Assembly: GCA_018056045.1 (NCBI GenBank)
Contig: JAGPGI010000088.1
Span: 1-9,153 of the forward strand
Source of the DNA: Paracoccus sp. (in: a-proteobacteria)
GTDB lineage: Bacteria; Pseudomonadota; Alphaproteobacteria; Rhodobacterales; Rhodobacteraceae
Length of the DNA stretch: 9,153 bases
Reading direction: 5' to 3'
Shown: one piece after another, positions 1-6,580 of the stretch
Numbering within the stretch: the stretch's first letter is position 1
Layout of the letters: each line of letters begins with the position of its first letter
Translations under genes and position numbers: made by a program
The notes under the pieces: model-generated
Seen by the model: only the letters and a program-made list of their open reading frames with translations
What the model was told of the DNA's origin: nothing
The model's database searches: none

Positions 1-840
1 CTGATGCGCGAGTGCGATCCGGCCGGCTTTGACGCGCTGATCTATGCGCCCGGCTACCCCGAGGATGGCAGCGAGCTGGACTTTACCCCCTTCACCCGGG
101 CGCGCGTAGTGCAAAGCCTGTGGGCCGGGGTCGAAAAGATCGTGACCAACCCGACCCTGACCCAACCCTTGTGCCGGATGGTCGATCCGGGGCTGGCGCG
201 GGGCATGACCGAATATTGCACCGGCTGGGCAATGCGGGCGCATCTGGGCATGGACGCCTATGCGCAGGATGGCACGTGGCTGCACGAGATCGTGCCGCCG
301 CTGGCCGCCGACCGGCGCGTCACCATTCTGGGCATGGGCGAGCTGGGCCGGGCCACGGCCGAGGCGCTGGCGGGGCTGGGCTTTGACGTGGCGGGTTGGT
401 CGCAATCGGGGCGTCCGGTCGCCGGCATTCCCGTCCTGTCCGGTGCCGCGCTTGGCGATGCCCTGACACGGGCCGAGATCCTGATCTGCCTGCTGCCCGA
501 CACCGCCCGCACCCGCAACCTGCTGAACGACGAAACGCTGGCGCTGCTGCCAAGAGGCGCCACGATCATCAACGCCGGGCGCGGCACGCTGATCGACGAG
601 ACGGCGCTGATCGCGGCGCTGGACAGGGGCCGCCCCGGTCATGCCGTTCTGGATGTCTTCCGGCACGAACCCCTGCCCGCGGATCATCCCTTCTGGACCC
701 ATCCCGGCATCACCGTCACCCCCCATATCGCCGCCCAAACCCGGCCCGAGACCGCCGCCCCGGTCGCCGCCGGGAACCTGCGCCGCGCGATGCGGGGTGA
801 GCCGCTGCTTTACCTCGTCGACCGCAGCCGCGGCTATTGA
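1..840 (+). CDS. ghrA: Glyoxylate/hydroxypyruvate reductase A (D-2-hydroxyacid dehydrogenase), 5' end cut by window
   Basis: NAD(P)H-dependent reductase of the D-isomer 2-hydroxyacid dehydrogenase family, expected to reduce glyoxylate to glycolate and hydroxypyruvate to glycerate in the cytoplasm. The frame is open from base 1, and counting from the first visible Met (base 4) gives 278 residues. E. coli GhrA has about 312, so roughly 30 N-terminal residues probably lie outside the window. The Rossmann nucleotide site GMGELG is at residues 110-115. The catalytic triad of the family is present: Arg193 in NAGRGT, Glu222 in RHEPLP and His241 in TPHIAA. The C-terminus VDRSRGY closely matches the GhrA-type ending VDRARGY, which favours this subfamily over phosphoglycerate or formate dehydrogenases. 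The TGA stop is 89 bp before manC, which has its own promoter, so the two need not be co-transcribed. Exact substrate preference is inferred from family only. Confidence 0.9.
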   Translation: MMRECDPAGFDALIYAPGYPEDGSELDFTPFTRARVVQSLWAGVEKIVTNPTLTQPLCRMVDPGLARGMTEYCTGWAMRAHLGMDAYAQDGTWLHEIVPPLAADRRVTILGMGELGRATAEALAGLGFDVAGWSQSGRPVAGIPVLSGAALGDALTRAEILICLLPDTARTRNLLNDETLALLPRGATIINAGRGTLIDETALIAALDRGRPGHAVLDVFRHEPLPADHPFWTHPGITVTPHIAAQTRPETAAPVAAGNLRRAMRGEPLLYLVDRSRGY

Positions 841-862
841 CCCCGGACCCCACCCGCATAAC

Positions 863-891
863 TTGCACGCAGCGACCTTGCAGGGGATAAT
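863..891 (+). promoter_or_regulatory. Sigma-70-type promoter for manC
   Basis: A -35 box TTGCAC (863-868) and a -10 box GATAAT (886-891) are separated by exactly 17 bp, with transcription expected to begin near 898, about 30 bp before the manC ATG. Each box has at least four of the six consensus bases. An inverted repeat (GCAGGGG at 880-886, CCCCTGC at 906-912) brackets the -10 box and the predicted start site and may be an operator. This is the best-formed promoter in the window; no experimental evidence is available here. Confidence 0.6.
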
Positions 892-929
892 CGCCGCGAA
901 TGCGGCCCCTGCCCCGATCGGAGTTTGAT

Positions 930-2351
930 ATGGCGATTACCCCTGTTCTCTTGGCCGGCGGTTCGGGCACGCGGCTCTGGCCCGTCTCGCGCAAGAGCTT
1001 TCCCAAGCAGTTCACCCCCCTGATCGGCGAGGAAAGCCTGTTTCAGGCCTCGGCCCGGCGTCTCTCAGGGCCGCGCTACGGCGCACCCTTGGTGATGACC
1101 AACGCCGATTTCCGCTTCATCGTGGCCGAGCAGCTTGACCAGATCCAGATCGACCCCGAAGCGATCCTGATCGAGCCCGCAGGCCGCAACACCGCCCCCG
1201 CCATCCTTGCCGCCGCGCTTCTGGTGGCCGAGCGCGACCCCGATGCGGTGCTGTTGGTTGCGCCCTCGGATCACGTCGTTCCCGATGCCGAGGGCTTTGG
1301 CCGCGCCGTCGATCTGGGCCTTTCGGCCGCAGAAGCGGGTCGCATCGTCACCTTCGGCATCACGCCGACACGGCCGGAAACCGGCTATGGCTATATGGAG
1401 GCCGAGGGCGAGGGCGCGGGTCCGCTGGTCCTGAAACGCTTTGTCGAAAAGCCGAAAGCCGAGGATGCCGCGCGTATGATCGCACAGGGCAATTACCTGT
1501 GGAATGGTGGCATTTTCCTGTTCGCGGCCCGCACCATGATCGAGGCGTTCAAGACCCATGCCCCCGAATATCTGGCCCCGGTGCAGGCGGCGCTGACCGA
1601 GGCGCGGACCGATCTGGGGTTCCTGCGCCTTGCGCCCGAGCCATGGGACCGGTTGCCCGACCTGTCGATCGATTACGCGGTGCTGGAAAAGGCCAAAAAC
1701 CTGTCGGTGGTGCGCTATTCCGGCCATTGGTCGGATCTGGGCGGCTGGGATGCCGTCTGGCGCGAGACCCAGACCGACGCCCCGGCTGAACGCGGCGCGG
1801 TGACGGATGCGCGCTCAACCGCCATTGATTGCGACAATGTGCTGCTGCGTTCGCAGGACGAGGGCATCGAGGTCGTCGGCATCGGCTTGCAGGACGTGAT
1901 GGTCGTCGCCACCAATGACGCGGTGCTGGTCGCCGGCATGGACCGCGCGCAAGAGGTGCGCAGGGCCGTCAGCGCTCTCAAGGACAAGGGTGCGCGTCAG
2001 GCCGAGACCTTTCTGCGCGACCACCGTCCCTGGGGCTGGTTCGAGACGCTGGCCCTGGCCGATCGCTTTCAGGTCAAGCGCATCGTGGTGAACCCGGGCG
2101 CGGCGCTGTCGCTGCAATCGCATTTCCACCGCTCCGAGCACTGGATCGTGGTCTCGGGCACCGCCCGCGTGACCGTCGATGAGACGGTGACGCTGGTGAC
2201 GGAAAACCAGTCGATCTATGTGCCGCTGGGCGCTGTGCACCGCATGGAAAACCCCGGCAAGGTGCCGATGGTGCTGATCGAGGTGCAGACCGGCGTCTAT
2301 CTGGGCGAGGATGACATCGTGCGCTACGAGGATGTCTATTCGCGCGGCTGA
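930..2351 (+). CDS. manC: Bifunctional mannose-1-phosphate guanylyltransferase / mannose-6-phosphate isomerase (type II)
   Basis: Cytoplasmic enzyme making GDP-mannose from GTP and mannose-1-phosphate, with a second domain interconverting fructose-6-phosphate and mannose-6-phosphate (AlgA/ManC/CpsB/XanB family). GDP-mannose feeds exopolysaccharide, O-antigen or fucose/rhamnose synthesis. The 473 residues match the usual family length. Residues 1-290 form the nucleotidyltransferase domain: GGSGTRLWP at 10-18 with SFPKQF following, EPAGRNTAP at 82-90, FVEKP at 171-175 and WNGGIF at 191-196. The C-terminal cupin isomerase begins with RPWGWFE (366-372) and holds the metal site QSHFHRSEHW (396-405) plus His437. 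I chose the ATG at 930 because GGAG (920-923) lies 6 bp upstream and the protein then begins directly with MAITPVLLAGG. The in-frame ATG at 900 would fall at the predicted transcription start. No glycosyltransferase genes flank it here, so the product pathway is not shown. Confidence 0.95.
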   Translation: MAITPVLLAGGSGTRLWPVSRKSFPKQFTPLIGEESLFQASARRLSGPRYGAPLVMTNADFRFIVAEQLDQIQIDPEAILIEPAGRNTAPAILAAALLVAERDPDAVLLVAPSDHVVPDAEGFGRAVDLGLSAAEAGRIVTFGITPTRPETGYGYMEAEGEGAGPLVLKRFVEKPKAEDAARMIAQGNYLWNGGIFLFAARTMIEAFKTHAPEYLAPVQAALTEARTDLGFLRLAPEPWDRLPDLSIDYAVLEKAKNLSVVRYSGHWSDLGGWDAVWRETQTDAPAERGAVTDARSTAIDCDNVLLRSQDEGIEVVGIGLQDVMVVATNDAVLVAGMDRAQEVRRAVSALKDKGARQAETFLRDHRPWGWFETLALADRFQVKRIVVNPGAALSLQSHFHRSEHWIVVSGTARVTVDETVTLVTENQSIYVPLGAVHRMENPGKVPMVLIEVQTGVYLGEDDIVRYEDVYSRG

Positions 2352-2458
2352 CCCCCGCGCCTGTCCTTTTCCTCGCGGCTTTGTGCAAGCTTGTTTCTTG
2401 CGCGCCCGTGCATGGCTGCTTAGTCATTCCTGACCATAAGCGGCCATAAGGTGCTGAT

Positions 2459-3430
2459 ATGAAATACCTGATCCCCGCCGCGCTGGCGCTGCTGGCGACA
2501 TCGGCACAGGCTCAGGATCTGGTCGTGCAGCTTCGCGGGCCGGATCTGGCCGCGAATGCCGGCTATCTTCTGGCCGAGGCGCGGGGGCTTTATGCGCAGT
2601 CCGGAATCGAGGTGACCCTGCTGCCCGCATCCGGGGCGCCGGCCTTTGAGTCGCTCGCGCGGGGTCAGGCGGCGCTGGCCGTCGAATGGATGCCCACGGC
2701 GCTGGTAGCGCGGGAAAACGGCTTGCCGGTGGTCAATATCGGCCAGGTCTTTGCCCGCCCCTCGTTGCGGCTGGCCTGCCGCACGGATGCTGGCGTCACC
2801 GATGCCGGCCAGTTGCGCGGCAAGAGCGTGGCGAACTGGTTTTCCGGCACCGAGTTTCCGCTGGCCGGCTGGCTGAACCGGGCGCAGGTTCCAACGGATG
2901 CGGTCACGCTGGTCCCGCAGGGCGACGGCGCCGAAATGCTGCGCCAGAAGCAGGCCGATTGCGTCAGCGCCCGCAGCTTTGCCGTCACCGGGCTTGAGGG
3001 CGCGACCCTGCTCGATCCCACGACCCTGAACGCGGCGACCCTCGAGGACGGGATATATGCGCTGGATGGGTCGCTGACCGATCCGGCGATGCAGGAGCGC
3101 ATGGCGCGTTTCCTGCGCGCCAGCATGGAGGGCTGGCGCGCCGCCGCCGCCGATCCCGAGGGCACGGCCCGGCTGCTGCTGGGCCCCGATCCCGACCCGG
3201 GCGCCCTGCAACGCCTGAGTGCTGAGCTGGGTGGCATCCCGGCCATCCTTGCCTCGGGCGCGCTCGAGGACGCGGCCTATCGCCGCACCGTCGAGACCCT
3301 GCGGGCGGGCGGCGCCACGGCCGTGCTGAAGCACAGCCCCGAAAACGCCTTTACCCATGAGATCAGCGACATGGCCATGGCTCCAGCGCCGGGAACCGAC
3401 GCGACGGCCGCCGCAAGGCCCCGGCCCTGA
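2459..3430 (+). CDS. ABC transporter periplasmic substrate-binding protein, NMT1/THI5-like
   Basis: Predicted periplasmic binding protein of 323 residues in the NMT1/THI5-like group, whose members bind nitrate, sulfonates, taurine or pyrimidine precursors of thiamine. The first 18 residues (MKYLIPAALALLATSAQA) form a Sec signal peptide with an AQA cleavage site. The mature part starts QDLVVQLRGP and carries the typical opening helix AGYLLAEARGLYAQSGIEVT, then GQAALAVEWM, the QLRGKSVANW lobe-closing segment, and the late helix MARFLRASMEGWRAA. The tail (about 305-323) is Ala/Pro-rich and probably disordered. AAGG (2448-2451) sits 7 bp before the ATG. No permease or ATPase gene is adjacent, so the transporter partner is unknown and the ligand cannot be named. 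A gap of 52 bp separates it from the downstream YitT gene, so co-transcription is possible. The family call is by pattern; the ligand is not inferred. Confidence 0.8.
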   Translation: MKYLIPAALALLATSAQAQDLVVQLRGPDLAANAGYLLAEARGLYAQSGIEVTLLPASGAPAFESLARGQAALAVEWMPTALVARENGLPVVNIGQVFARPSLRLACRTDAGVTDAGQLRGKSVANWFSGTEFPLAGWLNRAQVPTDAVTLVPQGDGAEMLRQKQADCVSARSFAVTGLEGATLLDPTTLNAATLEDGIYALDGSLTDPAMQERMARFLRASMEGWRAAAADPEGTARLLLGPDPDPGALQRLSAELGGIPAILASGALEDAAYRRTVETLRAGGATAVLKHSPENAFTHEISDMAMAPAPGTDATAAARPRP

Positions 3431-3482
3431 GCCCCCGCGCTTGCCCCTTGCCCCGGCACGCCACCGCGGGCATGAAGGCGCC

Positions 3483-4100
3483 ATGTCACAGACCGAGATC
3501 GCCGGAAAACCGACCCGCCACAGCCTGATCGAAGACGCGCAGGGCATTGCCTATGGCAGCTTCATGGCCGCCGTGGGCGTGCAGTTGCTGACCCATCTGG
3601 GCTTTGTCACCGGCCAGACCGCCGGGCTGGCGATCCTGATCTCCTATGCCACGGGCTGGGGGTTCGGTCCGGTGTTTTTCGCCGTGAACCTGCCCTTCTA
3701 CTGGCTGGGCTACAAGCGGCTGGGGCTGGCCTTCATGTTGAAGTCGCTGATCGCCGTCACCCTGTTGTCGGTGCTGGTTGGCATCCTGCCCAAGGGGCTG
3801 GAATTCGGCCATGTGCATCCGCTGGTCGGTGCGATCCTTGTCGGCTTCCTGACCGGCTCGGCGCTGCTGGCGCTGTTCCGGCATGGCGCCTCGCTGGGCG
3901 GGATCGGGATTGTCGCGCTCTATCTGCAGGACAGGACCGGGTTTCGCGCCGGCTGGACGCAGATGATCTTCGACGCGGCGCTGTTCGCCTGCGCGCTCAT
4001 GCTGCGCGACTGGCGGACGGTGGCATGGTCATTTCTGGGCGCGCTGGTGCTGAACCTGGTGATCGCCATCAACCACCGGCGCGACCGTTACATCGTGTAA
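3483..4100 (+). CDS. YitT family membrane protein (DUF161), without C-terminal DUF2179 domain
   Basis: Integral inner-membrane protein of 205 residues resembling the YitT/DUF161 family, whose transport or other function is not established. It has five or six hydrophobic segments at roughly residues 20-38, 45-75 (long, probably two short helices), 82-100, 112-132, 155-172 and 180-196, and ends with a basic tail NHRRDRYIV. The family feature GFVTGQTAGLAILISYATGW follows the first helix, and GASLGGIGIVALYLQ lies after the fourth. Bacillus YitT-type proteins are longer and carry a soluble DUF2179 domain; that domain is absent here, as in many proteobacterial members. I chose the ATG at 3483 because GAAGG (3474-3478) lies 4 bp before it. 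Extending to the ATG at 3357 would add 42 Pro/Arg-rich residues and overlap the end of the binding-protein gene by 74 bp. It may be co-transcribed with that gene. Confidence 0.82.
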   Translation: MSQTEIAGKPTRHSLIEDAQGIAYGSFMAAVGVQLLTHLGFVTGQTAGLAILISYATGWGFGPVFFAVNLPFYWLGYKRLGLAFMLKSLIAVTLLSVLVGILPKGLEFGHVHPLVGAILVGFLTGSALLALFRHGASLGGIGIVALYLQDRTGFRAGWTQMIFDAALFACALMLRDWRTVAWSFLGALVLNLVIAINHRRDRYIV

Positions 4101-4123
4101 GGCGGCGCGGCGTTCAGGCCGCC
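4101..4123. terminator. Possible hairpin between convergent genes
   Basis: GGCGGC (4101-4106) can pair with GCCGCC (4118-4123) across an 11-nt loop, starting right after the yitT stop codon and running into the last codons of the ArsC-like gene on the other strand. It is symmetric, so it could act in both directions, but there is no T-run on either side. In GC-rich DNA a 6-bp stem of this kind can arise by chance, so this is a weak call. Confidence 0.3.
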
Positions 4124-4458
4124 ACCCCCAGCGCGCGTTTGACATTCGCGGTCCAGCCCAGCAGGCGCTTTTCGCCCTCGAGGATCGCCGGGCGCTTCAT
4201 CAGCGAGGGCTTTGCGCTGAGCATCTGCAGGGGCGTGCCGGCGCGTTCATCTTCGGACATGGCGCGCCATGTCAGGCTGGCGCGGTTGACCAGCTTCTCG
4301 CCGAAATCCGCGATCATGCGCTGCCATTCCGCATCCGACAGCGGGGCTTTCGCCACGTCCCGGAAGTCGACCTGCCAGCCGGCCGCCTCAAGCTCGGCCT
4401 GCGCCTTCTGGCAGGTCGAACAATGGCCAAGGCCATACATCCGCAATTGCCCCGCCAT
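4114..4458 (-). CDS. ArsC/Spx-fold thiol reductase family protein
   Basis: Small cytoplasmic protein of 114 residues with the thioredoxin-like ArsC fold. The motif CSTC (Cys13, Cys16) follows the first beta-strand (LRMYGLGHCSTCQKA), and KPSLMKRP (83-90) is the late conserved segment typical of the YffB/Spx/ArsC group. The CxxC pair and short length fit the YffB-like branch better than true arsenate reductases, so I would not claim arsenate reduction. The likely role is a glutathione- or thiol-dependent redox reaction with unknown substrate. Its ATG overlaps the TGA of a 24-residue lipoprotein gene (TGATG on the - strand), which suggests translational coupling. It converges with yitT, with only 13 bp between the stop codons. 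No ars genes are nearby. Confidence 0.82.
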   Translation of the reverse strand: MAGQLRMYGLGHCSTCQKAQAELEAAGWQVDFRDVAKAPLSDAEWQRMIADFGEKLVNRASLTWRAMSEDERAGTPLQMLSAKPSLMKRPAILEGEKRLLGWTANVKRALGVAA

Positions 4459-4532
4459 CAGATGATCGGCACCAGCGGCACGTTGCAGGCGGCCAGCGCC
4501 AGCAATGCGGCAAGAGAGAGGATCAGTTTCAA
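4458..4532 (-). CDS. Small predicted lipoprotein, 24 residues, TTG start
   Basis: A 24-residue reading frame on the - strand. It begins with a TTG codon preceded by AAAGGAG (4539-4545) at a 6-bp spacing. Residues 1-16 read MKLILSLAALLALAAC: a Lys, a hydrophobic stretch and the lipobox L13-A14-A15-C16. The tail after Cys16 is NVPLVPII, so the mature lipopeptide would have only 9 residues. Its TGA overlaps the ATG of the ArsC-like gene, an arrangement typical of coupled genes. No upstream in-frame ATG or GTG exists before a stop. The ribosome site, lipobox and overlap together make chance unlikely. The function is unknown; very small lipoproteins of this build (entericidin-like in size) are usually outer-membrane anchored and often missed by gene callers. 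With Asn at +2, the usual Asp-based inner-membrane retention signal is absent. Confidence 0.68.
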   Translation of the reverse strand: MKLILSLAALLALAACNVPLVPII

Positions 4533-4538
4533 TTCAGG

Positions 4539-4545
4539 CTCCTTT
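4539..4545 (-). promoter_or_regulatory. Ribosome binding site for the small lipoprotein gene
   Basis: AAAGGAG on the - strand, 6 bp before the TTG at 4532. It is one of the two strongest Shine-Dalgarno matches in the window and decides the unusual TTG start. Confidence 0.65.
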
Positions 4546-4586
4546 CGGTCAGAGGTTACCTTTATGCGCCGTCGGGTCGGGCAAGG

Positions 4587-5882
4587 CTAGGGGTGACCGT
4601 CATGCAGCCGCGCCTTGATCCGGCGCATCGCCAGCCAGACGCCGCCGATGACGATGGGCGTCAGCCCGGCAACCAGAACCGCCTTGTCGATCCCCAGCGC
4701 GCTGGCCAGCGGGTAAAGCGCATAGCCCGCCAGACCCACGGCGTAATAGCTGATCGCCACCACCGACAGCCCCTCGACCGTGTGCTGCAGGCGCAATTGC
4801 AGGTCGGCGCGCTTGTCCATGCGCTGCATCAGCTCCTGATTTTGCGCACCGCGCCAGACATCGACGCGGGTGCGCAGCAGATCGCCTGCGCGTTCGCTGC
4901 GGTCGAGCATGGTCGCCAGCCGGTTTTCGGCCGATTTCGCCGTCCGCATCGCCGGCAGATAGCGCCGGGTCATGAACTCGGTCAGCATCTGCCCGCCCAT
5001 GAAGCGCCGCTCGCGCAGCGCCACCACGCGGTCATGGACGATCGCCTCATAGGCCGCCGTCGCGCCAAAGCGGAAGGCGTGCTGGGTCGCCGCGCTTTCC
5101 AGCTGGGCCGAGACGGCCAAAAGCTCATGCAGCACGGTTTCGGCCGGGCGGTCGTCATCGGTCATGCTTTGCACGATGTCATTGAGCTGCGGCTCAAGCG
5201 CGTTCAGCTGTTCCGAGACGATGCGGGCGCGGCCATAGCCCAGCATGGACATCGCGCGATAGGTCTCAAGCTCCAGCAGGCGCTGGACGATGCGGCCGAT
5301 GCGGCCGGAATCGGTTCCGCGCTTGACGAAGACGGCAAAGCGCATCCAGCCTGCGGGGTCGATGCGGAAATCGCCGGCGACCACGGCGGCCTCCTCGAGC
5401 ACCCAGACCATGGTCAGGCTGTCCGAGGCAAACCAGGCTGACAGCCGCGGCATGATCTCGGCCGGGTCATCGGGCAGGAAATCGACCTGGATCATCACCG
5501 CCGCGACCCGCTTGCCATGCGACTGGCGCTGCCAGTCATCGGCGAAGATCGCCCCCGCCGAAGGGTCAAAGGGCCGGGGCGGCAGACCGGGCATGAAGGC
5601 GGCGTAGGTCACGAATTCTGTATGGCTTTCCCAGCGCAACTGGTAACGCCCCAGTTGGGCGGCATGGTGGCCGACGCTGGAATCGGGCCGCGCGGCGCCA
5701 TGGCGGACGCAAAGCTCGGCCAGATGCTCGACATCCTTGGCACGGTCACGATTGGCGGCGTCGCCCCGCTCTTTCAGCGCCAGATAGACGGCCGTGCACG
5801 GCGCCTCGAGCTGGGGCGAGGGCCGGGCATGCAATTCGTTGACCAGCGCATAGCGCTGCGGATGTTCGTTCTGATCGTTCAT
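4587..5882 (-). CDS. DUF3422 family membrane-anchored protein
   Basis: Predicted inner-membrane-anchored protein of 431 residues, matching the usual length of the DUF3422 family; function unknown. The N-terminal family signature LVNELHARPSPQLEAP (from residue 13) is followed by a soluble alpha/beta region with RYQLRWESHTEFVTY and VQVDFLP-like segments. A long helical region with GYGRARIVSEQLNALEP and RLATMLDRSERAGDLLRTR leads into QLRLQHTVEGLSVVAISYY. Two transmembrane helices lie at about 372-393 and 400-420, and a basic tail (MRRIKARLHDGHP) ends the protein. I chose the ATG at 5882 because the family signature follows closely, although no clear Shine-Dalgarno sequence precedes it. An in-frame ATG at 5939 would add 19 residues that do not look like family sequence. 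It is divergent from the L,D-transpeptidase gene and 54 bp upstream of the small lipoprotein gene on the same strand, so an operon is possible. Confidence 0.85.
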   Translation of the reverse strand: MNDQNEHPQRYALVNELHARPSPQLEAPCTAVYLALKERGDAANRDRAKDVEHLAELCVRHGAARPDSSVGHHAAQLGRYQLRWESHTEFVTYAAFMPGLPPRPFDPSAGAIFADDWQRQSHGKRVAAVMIQVDFLPDDPAEIMPRLSAWFASDSLTMVWVLEEAAVVAGDFRIDPAGWMRFAVFVKRGTDSGRIGRIVQRLLELETYRAMSMLGYGRARIVSEQLNALEPQLNDIVQSMTDDDRPAETVLHELLAVSAQLESAATQHAFRFGATAAYEAIVHDRVVALRERRFMGGQMLTEFMTRRYLPAMRTAKSAENRLATMLDRSERAGDLLRTRVDVWRGAQNQELMQRMDKRADLQLRLQHTVEGLSVVAISYYAVGLAGYALYPLASALGIDKAVLVAGLTPIVIGGVWLAMRRIKARLHDGHP

Positions 5883-5913
5883 GGCGGCATGATGAGCGGC
5901 TGGCCAAATCCTC

Positions 5914-5953
5914 GCAACTGTAAATGCCCGGAGTTGCACGTTGTTTGCGCAAC
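5914..5953. promoter_or_regulatory. GCAAC/GTTGC inverted repeats in a divergent intergenic region
   Basis: The 186-bp gap between the divergent DUF3422 and L,D-transpeptidase genes holds GCAACT (5914-5919), its inverse AGTTGC (5932-5937) and a third GCAAC (5949-5953) that overlaps the palindrome TTGCGCAA (5945-5952). The spacing suggests a possible regulator site close to the DUF3422 start. No known operator consensus is recognised, so the call rests on symmetry alone. Confidence 0.3.
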
Positions 5954-6004
5954 CGGGCGCGGGCGTGCTTCCGGCGCATCAGACATTCGTGAAGGCGGGC
6001 CGCA

Positions 6005-6033
6005 TTGCCCCTTGGGCACGCAGCGGGCAGAAT
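6005..6033 (+). promoter_or_regulatory. Candidate promoter for the L,D-transpeptidase gene
   Basis: TTGCCC (6005-6010) and CAGAAT (6028-6033) are spaced by 17 bp; each matches four of six consensus bases. The start site would be near 6040, about 29 bp before the chosen ATG. A small inverted repeat TGCCC-CTT-GGGCA (6006-6018) overlaps the -35 box. This is moderate to weak evidence. Confidence 0.35.
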
Positions 6034-6068
6034 GGCGCAAAACCATGGGGCATAAGGGGCATGTGCGG

Positions 6069-6575
6069 ATGACTTGGCTGGGACGGATTTTCGCCATCGG
6101 GCTGATTCTGGGGCTTGCCGCCTGTGCACCCAGCAAGTTCAAAACCTATTCCGGGCCGCAGGTCACGCAGGTCGTGGTCAACAAGGGCGCCCGCCAGATG
6201 CTGCTTTTGCATGGCAACACGCTGCTGAAAGCCTATCGTATCGGTCTGGGCAACGAGCCCATCGGCCACAAGCAGTTCGAAGGTGACGGCAAGACCCCCG
6301 AGGGGCTTTACTATATCGACCGCCGCAACCCCAACAGCCGCTATCACCTGTCCATCGGCGTCTCCTATCCGAACCCGCAGGATTCGGCGCTGGCGGCCTC
6401 ACTCGGGCGCGGTGCCGGCGGCGATATCTTCATCCATGGCCAGGGTCCCGAGGGGCGCGTGCAATCCAAGTTCAAGCAGGACTGGACTGCCGGCTGCATC
6501 GCCGTCACCGATGCCGAGGCCGAGGATATTTACGCCATGGTCCCCGACGGCACACCGATTCTGATCACTCCCTGA
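6069..6575 (+). CDS. L,D-transpeptidase (YkuD domain) lipoprotein
   Basis: Envelope enzyme of 168 residues with a YkuD catalytic domain. Such enzymes make 3-3 peptidoglycan cross-links or attach proteins to peptidoglycan; some relatives remove such links. Residues 1-19 form a lipoprotein signal (MTWLGRIFAIGLILGLAAC) with lipobox LAAC and lipidated Cys19, so the domain is probably tethered to a membrane facing the periplasm. The domain starts with TQVVVNKGARQMLLL (33-47). It carries GDGKTPEG (72-79), the catalytic HGQG with His123, and TAGCIAV with the nucleophile Cys143; many relatives have Ser where Thr140 stands. I chose the ATG at 6069 because AAGGGG (6054-6059) lies 9 bp upstream. The ATG at 6045 adds eight residues before the signal and lacks a ribosome site. 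It is followed at once by a strong hairpin and appears to be a single-gene unit. Confidence 0.9.
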   Translation: MTWLGRIFAIGLILGLAACAPSKFKTYSGPQVTQVVVNKGARQMLLLHGNTLLKAYRIGLGNEPIGHKQFEGDGKTPEGLYYIDRRNPNSRYHLSIGVSYPNPQDSALAASLGRGAGGDIFIHGQGPEGRVQSKFKQDWTAGCIAVTDAEAEDIYAMVPDGTPILITP

Positions 6576-6580
6576 TTTCC

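Noticed and set aside
1065..1727. 220-codon open frame on the - strand inside manC
   Set aside because: It lies wholly opposite the conserved nucleotidyltransferase domain and shows no recognisable protein pattern.
2385..2401. GCAAG...CTTGC inverted repeat after manC, containing CAAGCTTG
   Set aside because: Only a 5-bp stem, no T-run, and 33 bp after the stop; too weak to call a terminator.
2434..2450. CCATAAG repeated 10 bp apart before the binding-protein gene
   Set aside because: Two short copies, the second merging with the Shine-Dalgarno sequence; no partner elements, so chance is the simpler explanation.
3357..3482. Upstream extension of the YitT frame to an ATG at 3357
   Set aside because: The added 42 residues are Pro/Arg-rich, overlap the previous gene, and a good ribosome site precedes 3483.
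2420..3547. 375-codon open frame on the - strand opposite the binding-protein gene
   Set aside because: It is antisense to a gene with a signal peptide and family motifs; its product is low-complexity Arg/Gly/Gln-rich, typical of shadow frames in GC-rich DNA.
4593..5441. 282-codon open frame on the + strand opposite DUF3422
   Set aside because: It is a shadow of the DUF3422 gene, with His/Gln/Arg-rich composition and no motif.
5517..6068. Upstream extension of the L,D-transpeptidase frame
   Set aside because: It would run antisense through DUF3422 and place the lipoprotein signal in the middle of the protein; the true start is near 6069.
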